Shown in pieces: positions 1-8,248 of a DNA stretch of 64,000 nt. Source of the DNA: Arenicella xantha (lineage in GTDB: Bacteria; Pseudomonadota; Gammaproteobacteria; Arenicellales; Arenicellaceae). Location: positions 440,963 to 504,962 of the forward strand of contig NZ_QNRT01000001.1 of assembly GCF_003315245.1 (NCBI RefSeq), read 5' to 3'. Position numbers and translations under genes: made by a program. The notes beneath the pieces were generated by a model that ran no database searches, was not told where the DNA came from, and saw only the letters and a program-made list of their open reading frames with translations. Positions within the stretch are counted from its first letter, which is position 1. Each line of letters opens with the position of its first letter.

Positions 1-1
1 C

Positions 2-397
2 GAGTCATCGGTATTTGATACCGCTGAATTTTTTAAAAGAAGGCTTGAACATAAATTGTCCCTAAAAGATACTCGCGCTAGAACACCTCAACAACAATGG
101 AAGAAGTACTTCTCACATATTTTGAAGCTGAACTTGCAAATCGAAGCTAATCTTTCAGAGCGACTTAGTCGTATGCAAAAAGTACGCAACATTTTGGTTC
201 ACACTGGAGGACTGGAATATCAAATCAAAGAAGCAAATCGAGTCGAATTATTGAAAATAGTACCTTTAGAAGAAGGTTTAATCATCAGCGGATCAAATAT
301 TGAAATCGACCCCATTTATTTGAGAAACCAAACGGTGTCAGCTAAATCGGTCAATTCAATTTTGACAGATATGATGAAACACCCCGAACAATTCTAG
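2..397 (+). CDS. HEPN-like protein, 5'-truncated by window edge
   Basis: The reading frame is open from base 2 with no start needed, so this is the C-terminal part (about 131 residues visible) of a longer protein. A TTG at 56 could be read as a start, but the frame continues upstream of it. The visible part is charged and mostly helical. It contains RNILVH, which fits the R-x4-6-H motif of HEPN domains; in many HEPN proteins this is the RNase active site of toxins and abortive-infection systems. It lies next to an integrase at an island edge, where such genes are common. Base composition is AT-rich like the integrase and unlike the genes after the tRNA. The HEPN call rests on one motif plus context, so function is uncertain. 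Confidence 0.55.
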   Translation, partial: ESSVFDTAEFFKRRLEHKLSLKDTRARTPQQQWKKYFSHILKLNLQIEANLSERLSRMQKVRNILVHTGGLEYQIKEANRVELLKIVPLEEGLIISGSNIEIDPIYLRNQTVSAKSVNSILTDMMKHPEQF

Positions 398-407
398 CTC
401 TAGTACT

Positions 408-1985
408 TCACTTAGGCCGCCATAATCTTATTCTAGAAAAATCAATCCCGTAATCCATAGCCTCTATCATTTCTGCTTTCTTAGCTAAACTCAAAGTATG
501 CGTATATCCGCCCGTAATCGTAGTATGAGTATGCCCAACTAGCTCACCTATCCTAGACAATTCATAGCCTTGAGAATCCCACAGGTGCTGCACAGCGGTA
601 TGTCTAAAAGAATGAAAGACTTTCTTACTCTTCCCGATGTCTTCAATTCCGCATTTGCGCTTGTACGTATCTCGAAACCATCTACCTAACGCATGGTTGT
701 GTTTTCCGTTTACTACCTTAATTTCTGGAAATAAGGCATTGCTACCTTGATTGATCACAGTCTCAACGTATCCAAGAAATCCTAGTTCAATCAACTTCGA
801 ATGTATTGGCACAACCCTTCTTGCGGCTGGTGTTTTAAGCTCCTTGTCTTCTTCTTCATTAATATCTATATACGTAACTACCCTGTGATCAATTTTTTCG
901 TGCCGAATATCTGAAACCAGAAGTTGGCAAATTTCATTTGACCGTGCCCCAGTAAATAACGCTAACAGGGGGGCCCAATAATTGGATGCCTTTGTGTGCT
1001 TTCCCTTCAAGTACTCATCGCTATAAAATAACTTTTCTAGGTCACTTTTGTCGAAAGGTAGATATGGATTTTTTTCTTTAGTTGTAAATTCTTTCTCGAT
1101 CGCCGTAGCAGAAATCGGATCGATATAACCCTTCTTGACGAACTCTTGTAAGAAGCTTCGAATAGTTCGCGCATACTCCTTCAGAGTATTTTTTGCCAAA
1201 GTATTATATGTGCCAAATTGTTGCTCAATAATCTGGTCAATACTCAGACCTTGATATCTTCCATTGTTTCTATTCGTAGGGATTTTTGGAAGAACCTCTA
1301 CAAACTTCTCTACATCCCTATACGTTAACTCACATGATTGGCGGTCGCCCACATATTCGATAAATGTTTTCAAATAGCTTCTGTAAAGCTTAATCGTCCT
1401 CGGGTTAATTCCTTTTCGTTCCAATCTGGCTGAGTGCTTTTCAGCCAGATTACTTAGCAGTTCTGTTTGATTCGTGTTTTTTTGAATAGTCTCGTCATGC
1501 CTCTCACTACCCACCGCCATGTTAGTTTGGGCTCGATAGGCACTAAGATCAATTCCTTCAGACGAAACCCACTCCATAGCCACTCTTTCAGCTTCGGTCA
1601 TTGACATCCAAAGATGCTCCCTCTCTAAAGCATCCCACTCAGCGATGGCATTATATCTTTCAGTAAAACTCAGAGCCGATCTAATCAACCCAGCCTCGTA
1701 TAGCTCTTGATGCTGAGACTCTTCTTCAATTTGAAGAAATTCTTGATAGTCATTATTTGATTTGTCCGTTGAAGACTTGTCACCCATCATTAATTTCCTC
1801 TCAAGTGTGTTCCAATATCGACGAGCCAAATGGATTGCTTGACCTTTGTTTTTTGTCCTTAAAGATTTTCTAAATAAAGGCGGTTTTAAACCCAGTTTTG
1901 TCGCTTCAGATATAGAGATTCTTATCTGGAAATAATACACACCATGCTTAGTCTTAGTAATGTATGAACCTTGCCTGCGAGTCAT
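408..1985 (-). CDS. Tyrosine recombinase / island integrase (DUF6538-type N-terminus)
   Basis: Site-specific recombinase that would insert and excise the element at the neighbouring tRNA gene. The N-terminus (about residues 1-60, with YYFQIRI and an FRKSLRT segment) resembles the DUF6538 arm-binding region of large phage-type integrases. A SAM-like core-binding domain lies around 175-300. The C-terminal catalytic domain carries the expected residues: Arg in LFTGARSNEI, the H-x-x-R box in HSFRHTAVQHL, the GELVGHTH box, and a Tyr nucleophile in TGGYTHT. All are intact, so the enzyme is probably active. The start codon is 88 bp from the tRNA-Met 3' end and the gene reads away from it, the classic arrangement. 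Base use is AT-rich compared with the pectin genes, consistent with transfer. Confidence 0.93.
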   Translation of the reverse strand: MTRRQGSYITKTKHGVYYFQIRISISEATKLGLKPPLFRKSLRTKNKGQAIHLARRYWNTLERKLMMGDKSSTDKSNNDYQEFLQIEEESQHQELYEAGLIRSALSFTERYNAIAEWDALEREHLWMSMTEAERVAMEWVSSEGIDLSAYRAQTNMAVGSERHDETIQKNTNQTELLSNLAEKHSARLERKGINPRTIKLYRSYLKTFIEYVGDRQSCELTYRDVEKFVEVLPKIPTNRNNGRYQGLSIDQIIEQQFGTYNTLAKNTLKEYARTIRSFLQEFVKKGYIDPISATAIEKEFTTKEKNPYLPFDKSDLEKLFYSDEYLKGKHTKASNYWAPLLALFTGARSNEICQLLVSDIRHEKIDHRVVTYIDINEEEDKELKTPAARRVVPIHSKLIELGFLGYVETVINQGSNALFPEIKVVNGKHNHALGRWFRDTYKRKCGIEDIGKSKKVFHSFRHTAVQHLWDSQGYELSRIGELVGHTHTTITGGYTHTLSLAKKAEMIEAMDYGIDFSRIRLWRPK

Positions 1986-2009
1986 AGTAACAGACCCCAG
2001 TAACAGACC
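1986..2009. repeat. 11-bp direct repeat upstream of the integrase
   Basis: The sequence AGTAACAGACC occurs at 1986-1996 and again at 1999-2009, a 13-bp period directly upstream of the integrase start. Direct repeats here can be arm-type sites for the integrase or an excisionase, but this is inference from position. It could also be a chance duplication. Confidence 0.4.
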
Positions 2010-2073
2010 ATAGGAAATCTGTCGTCACCTAAAAGCGCAACCGTTGATTTTAAAAGGTTTTTTTGGTGTAAAG

Positions 2074-2098
2074 TGGTGGCTATGGGTGGACTTGAACC
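2074..2098. other. Putative attachment site (tRNA-Met 3' end)
   Basis: The 3' end of tRNA-Met, including CCA and the T-arm, borders the integrase-bearing segment. Tyrosine integrases of genomic islands normally recombine in the 3' part of a tRNA gene and leave a direct repeat at the other island end. The second copy is not in this window, so the exact extent is inferred. Confidence 0.5.
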
Positions 2099-2150
2099 AC
2101 CGACCCCAGCATTATGAATGCTGTGCTCTAACCAACTGAGCTACATAGCC
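2074..2150 (-). tRNA. tRNA-Met (CAU), elongator type
   Basis: The minus strand folds as a standard 77-nt tRNA with encoded CCA. The acceptor GGCTATG pairs with CATAGCC, the D-arm contains AGCTCAGTTGGTTAGAGC, and the anticodon stem CAGCA/TGCTG encloses loop TTCATAA with anticodon CAT. The T-arm contains GGTTCAAGTCC. The body closely resembles E. coli elongator tRNA-Met (metT) rather than initiator or tRNA-Ile2, although a CAU anticodon alone cannot exclude the lysidine-modified Ile form. Its 3' end faces the integrase and probably served as the attachment site. Confidence 0.95.
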
Positions 2151-2384
2151 ATCTTTAACTTCTGCCGTCCTTTGGCGTTTTGAACATTTGTTTGGCCTGT
2201 TATTTGTTGGTCAAATACACGCTTATGTTCATTCTTAGCCAACAACCTGTAATGGTGTGTAGCTGAGAATTTAGAGGCGAGAAAATACACTTGCGCCGCC
2301 ATTGAGTCAAGGCTTGATAACCGTTTTTGAGTGAAAATATTCAACTTTAGTTATTAATCAGGATTCGGTTAGCATTTGTAGTGT

Positions 2385-5300
2385 TTAAAGCGGCTTTATT
2401 GCGGTTTTTTTGGCTCGTAATATCTCTGCCGACGCGAGCAAGAATGCGCCTATGCCATGCGCATCGTCGGACACGCGATCGGTTGAAACATAATACTCAA
2501 ACGTGCCGCTACGGTATGGCTCTCCACCTAGCCCGGCTGAGCGGCAGACGTCATTCACGTGCACTTTGCCTTGTTGGTCGGTGCTGATTATGTGGGTTAA
2601 CAAGCCTTGGTACCCGCGATTAGCAACGTCGGTGTAGCTGGCATCGAGCAGACCAAGCCTTACGCCTTTAGCGATGGCGTATACAAACATTGATGAACCG
2701 GATGCCTCGAGCCAGTTGCCAGCTCGTTGGCCTTGATCCGGCACCTGATACCACATGCCACTTGCGTGCTGGTACGGTGTAATGGCTTGCGCCAAACGAT
2801 TCAGTATGTCGCCAAGCTGTTTGCGCCCCGCGTGGTTATGCGGTAGGTGCTCTACGGTGTCTACTAAAGCCATGGCATACCAACCCATGGCTCTTGACCA
2901 AAAGCCCGGTGAACGACCCGTGACTGGGTCGGCCCACGGTTGTAAGCGACTCTCATCCCAAGCGTGATACAGCAAGCCAGTATCGGCATCGCGGGTTTGT
3001 TGTTCGATTTCAACAAACTGTTTAACAATGTCTTGATAAACAGGGTCTTGATAAACAGGGTCTTGATAAACAGGGTCTTGATAACTAACGTCTTGCTGAG
3101 CATTGTCATAAGAGCGATTCGGTTCACCGCCAAACTCTCGTTGATAATGCGCATAGAACGGCTGCGCCATATACAGGCCGTCCAACCAAATTTGCCAGGG
3201 GTATTTACGCTTATGCCAAAAGCCACCACTGCGGGTTCTGGGTTGCCACTTTAGCTGCAACATTAACTGATCCATGGCGTGCTTATAGCGCTCGTCACCA
3301 CTTGTTTGATAAAGCTCAAATAAGATGTTGCCAGCATTCACTGAGTCAATATTAAACTCGCTCAGCTTGAGGCTGGTAATAGCGCCTTGTTCATCAATAA
3401 AGTGATCTGCGTAGGCTTTGATATAGTCGTTGTAATGCGTGTCGCCGGTTTGCTCAGCTAAGCGCTGCATGCCTAACAACACTAAACCATGCGTATAACT
3501 CCAAACGTATTCACCGTCGGATTTACGCATTAACCATGGCTCGGGGAATCGTTCTATATGCTGATTTGCTAGCGTTACGGCTGATATCTCTGGCTCAAAT
3601 GCATTGCCCCCTTTAGCTGCCGGCGAAGTGCGCGCTTGTAGGGGCAATACGCTTACGTCATGCAAAGCCATGACGACTTTTAAATGTGCGAGCTTTTGCT
3701 CTGGGTCCCAATGGCCATCAAAAGTTTGCTTTGCACTAATGCTCGCAGCTGACTCGGAGATGTTATCGGCCAACCATGCATACGGCTCACCTTGCTTGTG
3801 CGAGCCATAAAAGTACGCGCGGTCGCCCCATAGATTTGGTCTATTCTTGGCTTGGTCTTCGTAGGTTACTCGAAAAATTGGCGTGTCAGATAAGTTGGCG
3901 GAATAGTGATTGTCGATCAGGTAAAACTGCGCGTCGTAATGGCGGCGCCCCAAAATGAAGTTTTGCACGCCATCAAATGTGGATCGTTTCACCACCAGTT
4001 TTTGCGACTCTTGGCGTTGGCCATCATGCCAAATCGCAGCGGCTCCACCTCGACTAAAAAACTGACTGTCGGTAATGTAGCTCCAACCACGCGGACACAC
4101 AAAATCGGTGTAGCCTTCAAAATACCCGCGTCGGTGGTAATACATTCCGCTGTCTTTATTCCATAGACTGACAGTGTCTGCCCCACCAGTGATAAACGTG
4201 CTGTCTTCGGTGATGATGCGCGTGCCTTCTAGCAAGCGCAGCGCAAATTGGTGCGAGTGATCGCCGGTAATAAGGCCGTAATCGTTGACCACCCTGAGTT
4301 GCATAAAGGTTATGTCGTTGGCCTTAATATTAATGGTCGACGCGCCCCAATCATCAAAATGATCTTGCCGCCAATTGGCTCTTAATAAGCTGGTTCGTAT
4401 GGTGGTTTTGTCACGCCCCTTGCCAACCAACGTTACATTGTCACGCGTCAGCATGAGTTGCTCTTCGAATACGCCTTCGCCAATCAAAATTATGGCTGGC
4501 GCTTGCGAGTCGTTTAACCGGCTCAGTGCGTCGCTGATGCGAGTTACGTCACCAGAACCGTCTTGCTCAACGCGTATAAATATCGTCGCTTGTTGTTTGG
4601 CGTCGTTGCTCAACGGAGCTGGCTCAGCAAACCCAGACAGCCTAGCGAACTGAGAGAGTTCGGCTAAATCGAGTGCCGCTAATTCGCGTGCGACTAATGC
4701 CGCAACTCGATACGCTCCGTATTCGGAGAAATGTGAATCGTCTACAGTTGGCTCGTCGTTCAAAGCGAATTGTAAATCGCTCTGGTCATCACTTTTTAAG
4801 CCACCGTTGCGCTGTAGGATTAAATTTTGTGTGTGTAAATCCTGCAAGTGTAAATACAAGCGTTTGCTGTCGGCCTCACCATAGTGCGACAACAATTCAC
4901 GACTCTGAGTGTTCAGATCAATTAGGGCAATGTGGTGCTCCGCCGCAAGGTCGCGCACGGCTTGCGGGTAATCGCCATGTGTGGCGACAACCTGGCCATT
5001 GTCAAATCGACGTCGCGCCACTGAAGTAATCAACACGGGTGTGGCAGCATGCTCACGCGCTAACTCAACATAACGCATTAACAAGGATTTATAGTCAGTG
5101 CCCGCGTCAGCATACCGCTCTGGGCTGTCGATTTTTTGGTCGTTGTGGCCAAATTGAATAAGCAGTAAGTCGCCCGACCCAATGCTCGCGGCGAGCTCAT
5201 CAAAGAAGCCTTCGTCAATATAGCTCTTAGCGCTGCGACCCGACTGAGCCAGATTAACGACATTGATATCAGTATAAAAATGGCTGAGCACTTGCCCCCA

Positions 5301-5447
5301 TCCCATGCGCGGAAAGACCTCTAAACCGTATTCACTGGCGGTGCTGTCGCCGGCAATATAAATGGTTCTAGCAACGGCGTTAGTAGCGCTAAGCAACACA
5401 CCAATGCAAAAGGTTATAACAACAAAAGCGCGGCTACTTAATCGCAT
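2385..5447 (-). CDS. Trimodular CE12 acetylesterase - CE8 pectinesterase - GH105 unsaturated uronyl hydrolase
   Basis: A 1020-residue exported enzyme combining three pectin activities. I place the start at ATG 5447, which gives a clear signal peptide (MRLSSRAFVV then a hydrophobic core ending NAVA). The longer frame would run into kdgK. Residues about 28-270 are an SGNH/CE12 rhamnogalacturonan acetylesterase: GDS (Ser35), GHND (100-103) and DDSH (Asp237, His240). Residues about 289-580 are CE8 pectin methylesterase: the opening EQDGSGD, Asp424 in GADTV, Asp448 in TDFV and Arg501 in LGRR. The canonical QDT Gln is Ala and DFxFG reads DFVCP. Residues about 615-1015 are GH105, with WQIWLDGLYM and the WAD-TGRS-FWSRAMGW block. 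It is the last gene of the dctPQM-kdu operon, 38 bp after kdgK. The GH105 part carries an internal 15-bp tandem repeat. The domain assignments are firm; substrates are inferred. Confidence 0.88.
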   Translation of the reverse strand: MRLSSRAFVVITFCIGVLLSATNAVARTIYIAGDSTASEYGLEVFPRMGWGQVLSHFYTDINVVNLAQSGRSAKSYIDEGFFDELAASIGSGDLLLIQFGHNDQKIDSPERYADAGTDYKSLLMRYVELAREHAATPVLITSVARRRFDNGQVVATHGDYPQAVRDLAAEHHIALIDLNTQSRELLSHYGEADSKRLYLHLQDLHTQNLILQRNGGLKSDDQSDLQFALNDEPTVDDSHFSEYGAYRVAALVARELAALDLAELSQFARLSGFAEPAPLSNDAKQQATIFIRVEQDGSGDVTRISDALSRLNDSQAPAIILIGEGVFEEQLMLTRDNVTLVGKGRDKTTIRTSLLRANWRQDHFDDWGASTINIKANDITFMQLRVVNDYGLITGDHSHQFALRLLEGTRIITEDSTFITGGADTVSLWNKDSGMYYHRRGYFEGYTDFVCPRGWSYITDSQFFSRGGAAAIWHDGQRQESQKLVVKRSTFDGVQNFILGRRHYDAQFYLIDNHYSANLSDTPIFRVTYEDQAKNRPNLWGDRAYFYGSHKQGEPYAWLADNISESAASISAKQTFDGHWDPEQKLAHLKVVMALHDVSVLPLQARTSPAAKGGNAFEPEISAVTLANQHIERFPEPWLMRKSDGEYVWSYTHGLVLLGMQRLAEQTGDTHYNDYIKAYADHFIDEQGAITSLKLSEFNIDSVNAGNILFELYQTSGDERYKHAMDQLMLQLKWQPRTRSGGFWHKRKYPWQIWLDGLYMAQPFYAHYQREFGGEPNRSYDNAQQDVSYQDPVYQDPVYQDPVYQDIVKQFVEIEQQTRDADTGLLYHAWDESRLQPWADPVTGRSPGFWSRAMGWYAMALVDTVEHLPHNHAGRKQLGDILNRLAQAITPYQHASGMWYQVPDQGQRAGNWLEASGSSMFVYAIAKGVRLGLLDASYTDVANRGYQGLLTHIISTDQQGKVHVNDVCRSAGLGGEPYRSGTFEYYVSTDRVSDDAHGIGAFLLASAEILRAKKTAIKPL
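3031..3090. repeat. 15-bp in-frame tandem repeat within GH105
   Basis: Three perfect copies of TCTTGATAAACAGGG occupy 3031-3045, 3046-3060 and 3061-3075, followed by a degenerate copy (3076-3090). On the coding strand each unit encodes a five-residue YQDPV-type block, giving a run of YQDPV before YQDIV at the start of a GH105 helix. The frame is kept, so copy changes would lengthen the protein without disrupting it. Confidence 0.9.
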
Positions 5448-5485
5448 AATTTTAGCTCGAGGTTTAGATATCTGTTGAAGGTGCG

Positions 5486-6478
5486 CTAGGCCTGATTTGC
5501 CGGCATGCCACTTCGCGGGATTATTGCTCCGCGATGCTGAATAACGGTTGAGGCCAGAGCATGACCGTGCTGGCACGCGTCTTTAGCACTTTTGCCGGCT
5601 AACCTTGCAGCGAGATAAGCGGCGTTAAATGAATCGCCCGCAGCCGTAGTGTCGACCGGTTTAACCGGCTTAGCTGGCACGTAGTCAGTGCCCTCTGGCG
5701 AACTGTACAAGCATGATTCACCGCCCATTTTAACCACGATTTCAGTAGACCCCAGAGCATGAACCGCGGCGACCAATTGCTCAGGACTGGTGTAATCAAA
5801 CAAGCTCTGCTCGTCGTCAAACGTTGGCAATACAATGTAGGCTAGGCGATACAACTTTAGGTAGCTTGCGCGTGCGATACCCGGATGACTCCACAAACTT
5901 GGCCGGTAATTGCCATCGAACACAATGCGGCCGCCGGAGTCACGATATTCTGCCAAGAAGGTGAGCAATCGTTGTTGCGAGGCGTCAGGCAGAATGGCCA
6001 GGCTGATGCCAGACAAGTAAAGGTATTGAAAGTCACGAAGGGCGTCGAACACCGCGTCAGCTCGACTCGGCTCTTCAAACATTAAGCTGGCCGGTGACTG
6101 TTTGCGCCAGTAGTAAAATGAGCGCTCACCATCGTCGGCAAGGCTGATCATGTAGAGGCCGGGGACCGAGTTTCGGAATTGCATTACGTTCATGCAGTTT
6201 ACGTTCTCACTGGTCCATTCTGAGATGAGCCAATCACTCATTGGGTCGTCGCCGAGCGCGGTAAAATACGACACCTCACAACCTAAGCGAGCTAGGTAAA
6301 CAGCGGTGTTTAAAGTGTCACCACCGAAGCCCATGTTCATTGGCCGTGAGCTGATGGTCTGGCTCAGGGCTGTTTGTTCGCTCAGGGCTGTTTTTTCGCT
6401 CAGGGCTGTTTCTTGACCTACCGGCGCTTGCCTGAGTTCGAGCATGCATTCGCCTAACACTGCGATACGTTCTTTCAT
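5486..6478 (-). CDS. kdgK: 2-keto-3-deoxygluconate kinase (PfkB family)
   Basis: Phosphorylates 2-keto-3-deoxygluconate (KDG) to KDPG in the cytoplasm, the common end step of the unsaturated-uronate and galacturonate branches here. At 330 residues it has the normal PfkB length. The N-terminal GECMLEL and GFGGDTLNTAVYLARLG are the KDG kinase substrate-binding segment, and DTTAAGDSFNAAYLA near the C-terminus is the ATP/catalytic motif with Asp as base. It lies 117 bp after kduD and 38 bp before the trimodular esterase, in the same operon. Odd feature: an 18-bp tandem repeat inserts TALSE-type units between the first strand and the GGD motif, near the lid. The Shine-Dalgarno before ATG 6478 is weak. 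Confidence 0.92.
   Translation of the reverse strand: MKERIAVLGECMLELRQAPVGQETALSEKTALSEQTALSQTISSRPMNMGFGGDTLNTAVYLARLGCEVSYFTALGDDPMSDWLISEWTSENVNCMNVMQFRNSVPGLYMISLADDGERSFYYWRKQSPASLMFEEPSRADAVFDALRDFQYLYLSGISLAILPDASQQRLLTFLAEYRDSGGRIVFDGNYRPSLWSHPGIARASYLKLYRLAYIVLPTFDDEQSLFDYTSPEQLVAAVHALGSTEIVVKMGGESCLYSSPEGTDYVPAKPVKPVDTTAAGDSFNAAYLAARLAGKSAKDACQHGHALASTVIQHRGAIIPRSGMPANQA
6362..6415. repeat. 18-bp in-frame tandem repeat in kdgK
   Basis: Three near-identical 18-bp units start at 6362, 6380 and 6398 (GCTCAGGGCTGTTT plus a variable end). They encode a repeated six-residue TALSE(K/Q) block near the N-terminus of KdgK. The frame is preserved. Confidence 0.9.
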
Positions 6479-6595
6479 TGTTAAATTCTTGATCTAAGTA
6501 GTCTTTGCTGAGTTCCGCACGAAGTGCTTGGCGTAATATTTGCGGCCTTAGCCATGACACCGCGACATAACGCGGCGATGGGTAGCACTCAAAGG

Positions 6596-7387
6596 CTACT
6601 CGTTCGCCGGTTTACCAATGGTGGCCAAAATACCGCCATCCACATAGACTACTTGCCCAGTTACGAAGTCACTTGCTGGAGCACTCAAGAACACTGCAGC
6701 GCCTTTTAGGTCATTGGGGTCTCCCCACTTGCCGGCTGGTGTGCGCTGAATGATAAATTCATTCATCGGATTGCCATCGACCCGGATTGGCGCAGTTTGG
6801 CTGGTTGCGAAATAACCAGGGCCAATTCCATTAACTTGCACATTGCTAGCCGCCCATTCTGTCGCCATGTTTTTGGTTAGCATTTTCAAGCCACCTTTAG
6901 CGGCCGCATACGCGCCCACTGAGTTACGGCCAAGCTCCGACATCATTGAACAGATATTGATGACTTTACCGCCGCCGCGACGAATCATTGATGCCACAAC
7001 CGGTTTGGTCATAACAAATACGCCGGTTAGATCAGTGCGTATTACTTGCTCAAAATCGGCCACTGACATATCTAATAACGGTACCCGCTTAATGATTCCC
7101 GCGTTGTTAACTAAGATATCGATGGGGCCGACTTCTTGCTCAATTTTAGCAACGGCGTCTGCCACCGCGTCTTCATTGGTTACATCGAATCGGTAGCCGT
7201 GGGCGGTGATGCCATTTTGCTGATAAGTAGCAACAGCTTCCGCGATTTTCTCGTCACTGGAAAAGCCATTTACAATCAATGTGGCACCGGCTTCACCAAG
7301 CCCCATTGCCATAGCCATGCCTAGGCCGTGAGTTGACCCAGTCACTAGCGCTACTTTGCCGCTTAGATCAAATAATGGATTACTCAC
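6596..7387 (-). CDS. kduD: 2-keto-3-deoxy-D-gluconate dehydrogenase (SDR)
   Basis: Short-chain dehydrogenase that reduces 3-deoxy-D-glycero-2,5-hexodiulosonate to KDG with NAD(P)H, the step after KduI. I choose the GTG at 7387 rather than the ATG at 7408: AGGAG lies five to eight bases before the GTG, and the GTG falls directly after the kduI stop. The protein is 263 residues, typical for SDRs. It shows the TGSTHGLG cofactor loop, NNAG, and the S-Y-K catalytic set with YAAAKGG. The end, VDGGILA, is typical. It is translationally adjacent to kduI, so the two are surely co-expressed. Confidence 0.92.
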   Translation of the reverse strand: MSNPLFDLSGKVALVTGSTHGLGMAMAMGLGEAGATLIVNGFSSDEKIAEAVATYQQNGITAHGYRFDVTNEDAVADAVAKIEQEVGPIDILVNNAGIIKRVPLLDMSVADFEQVIRTDLTGVFVMTKPVVASMIRRGGGKVINICSMMSELGRNSVGAYAAAKGGLKMLTKNMATEWAASNVQVNGIGPGYFATSQTAPIRVDGNPMNEFIIQRTPAGKWGDPNDLKGAAVFLSAPASDFVTGQVVYVDGGILATIGKPANE

Positions 7388-7388
7388 G

Positions 7389-8243
7389 TTAGTCTCCTGA
7401 TGACGCAAAATCAGCGGGGGTAAGTTTGTCCATGTCGTCGTAGTCTAGGTTCTCACCAGCCATGCCCCAGATAAACGTGTAATTAGACGTTCCGGCACCC
7501 GAGTGAATAGACCATGTTGGTGAAATGACCGCTTGTTCATTGGCCACCCAAATATGGCGAGTCTCGTGTCGCGGCCCCATAAAATGGCATACGGCTTGTT
7601 CTTCAGGCACTTCAAAATAGAAATAGGTTTCCATGCGTCGACCATGGGTATGCGCCGGCATGGTGTTCCACACACTGCCGGGCTTAAGCTCGGTCATGCC
7701 CATTTGCAGCTGGCAGGTCTCGACCACACCACTCACCAATAGCTTATTAATAACTCGATGATTGGAAGTCTCTAAGGAACCTAGCTCAAGTTTAATGGCG
7801 TCGTCCAAACCAACCTTTTTTACTGGGTAGCTGTGGTGTGCGGTCGCCGAATTCAAATAAAACTTAGCAGGCTGTGTCGGGTCGTCACTCGCAAAGGTGA
7901 CCTCTTTAACGCCAGCGCCAATGTACAAGGCTTCTTTGTAGGCCATTGCATAGGTTTCACCGTCTACGGTGATGGAGCCAGCGCCACCAACATTAATAGC
8001 GCCCAGTTCACGCCGATCAAGAAAATGGTCAGCCTTGAGTGGATTCACCGCATCGAGGTTTAGCGCGCTGCTGGTTGGGCAGGCACCGCCCACAATAAAG
8101 CGATCAATTTGCGTGTAAACCAAATTTATTTCACCTTCAACAAACAAGCCGTCTACGTGAAAATTTTCACGTAGGCGCTCCATGTTGTAGTGCTCGTAGT
8201 CTGCCGGATGTACGGCATATCGTTCTTCGTAATGTGTTGTCAT
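7389..8243 (-). CDS. kduI: 5-keto-4-deoxyuronate isomerase
   Basis: Isomerises 5-keto-4-deoxyuronate, released from unsaturated oligogalacturonides by GH105 enzymes, to 3-deoxy-D-glycero-2,5-hexodiulosonate. The protein is 284 residues, normal for KduI. It has the family's start (YAVHPADYEHYNMERLRENF), the LGAINVGG-type segment (ELGAINVGGAGSI), and the metal-binding cupin region with PAHTHGRRMETYFYF, where the His and Glu ligands are visible. It starts five bases after the DUF4861-GH105 stop and is followed at once by kduD. The isomerase call is firm from the motifs and context. Confidence 0.95.
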   Translation of the reverse strand: MTTHYEERYAVHPADYEHYNMERLRENFHVDGLFVEGEINLVYTQIDRFIVGGACPTSSALNLDAVNPLKADHFLDRRELGAINVGGAGSITVDGETYAMAYKEALYIGAGVKEVTFASDDPTQPAKFYLNSATAHHSYPVKKVGLDDAIKLELGSLETSNHRVINKLLVSGVVETCQLQMGMTELKPGSVWNTMPAHTHGRRMETYFYFEVPEEQAVCHFMGPRHETRHIWVANEQAVISPTWSIHSGAGTSNYTFIWGMAGENLDYDDMDKLTPADFASSGD

Positions 8244-8248
8244 AACCG

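Noticed and set aside
2141-2344. 67-codon minus-strand frame
   Set aside because: It runs into the tRNA-Met gene and has no family features or ribosome site.
2964-3254. Plus-strand frame rich in VLINR repeats
   Set aside because: It is the antisense reading of the 15-bp tandem repeat inside the GH105 coding region.
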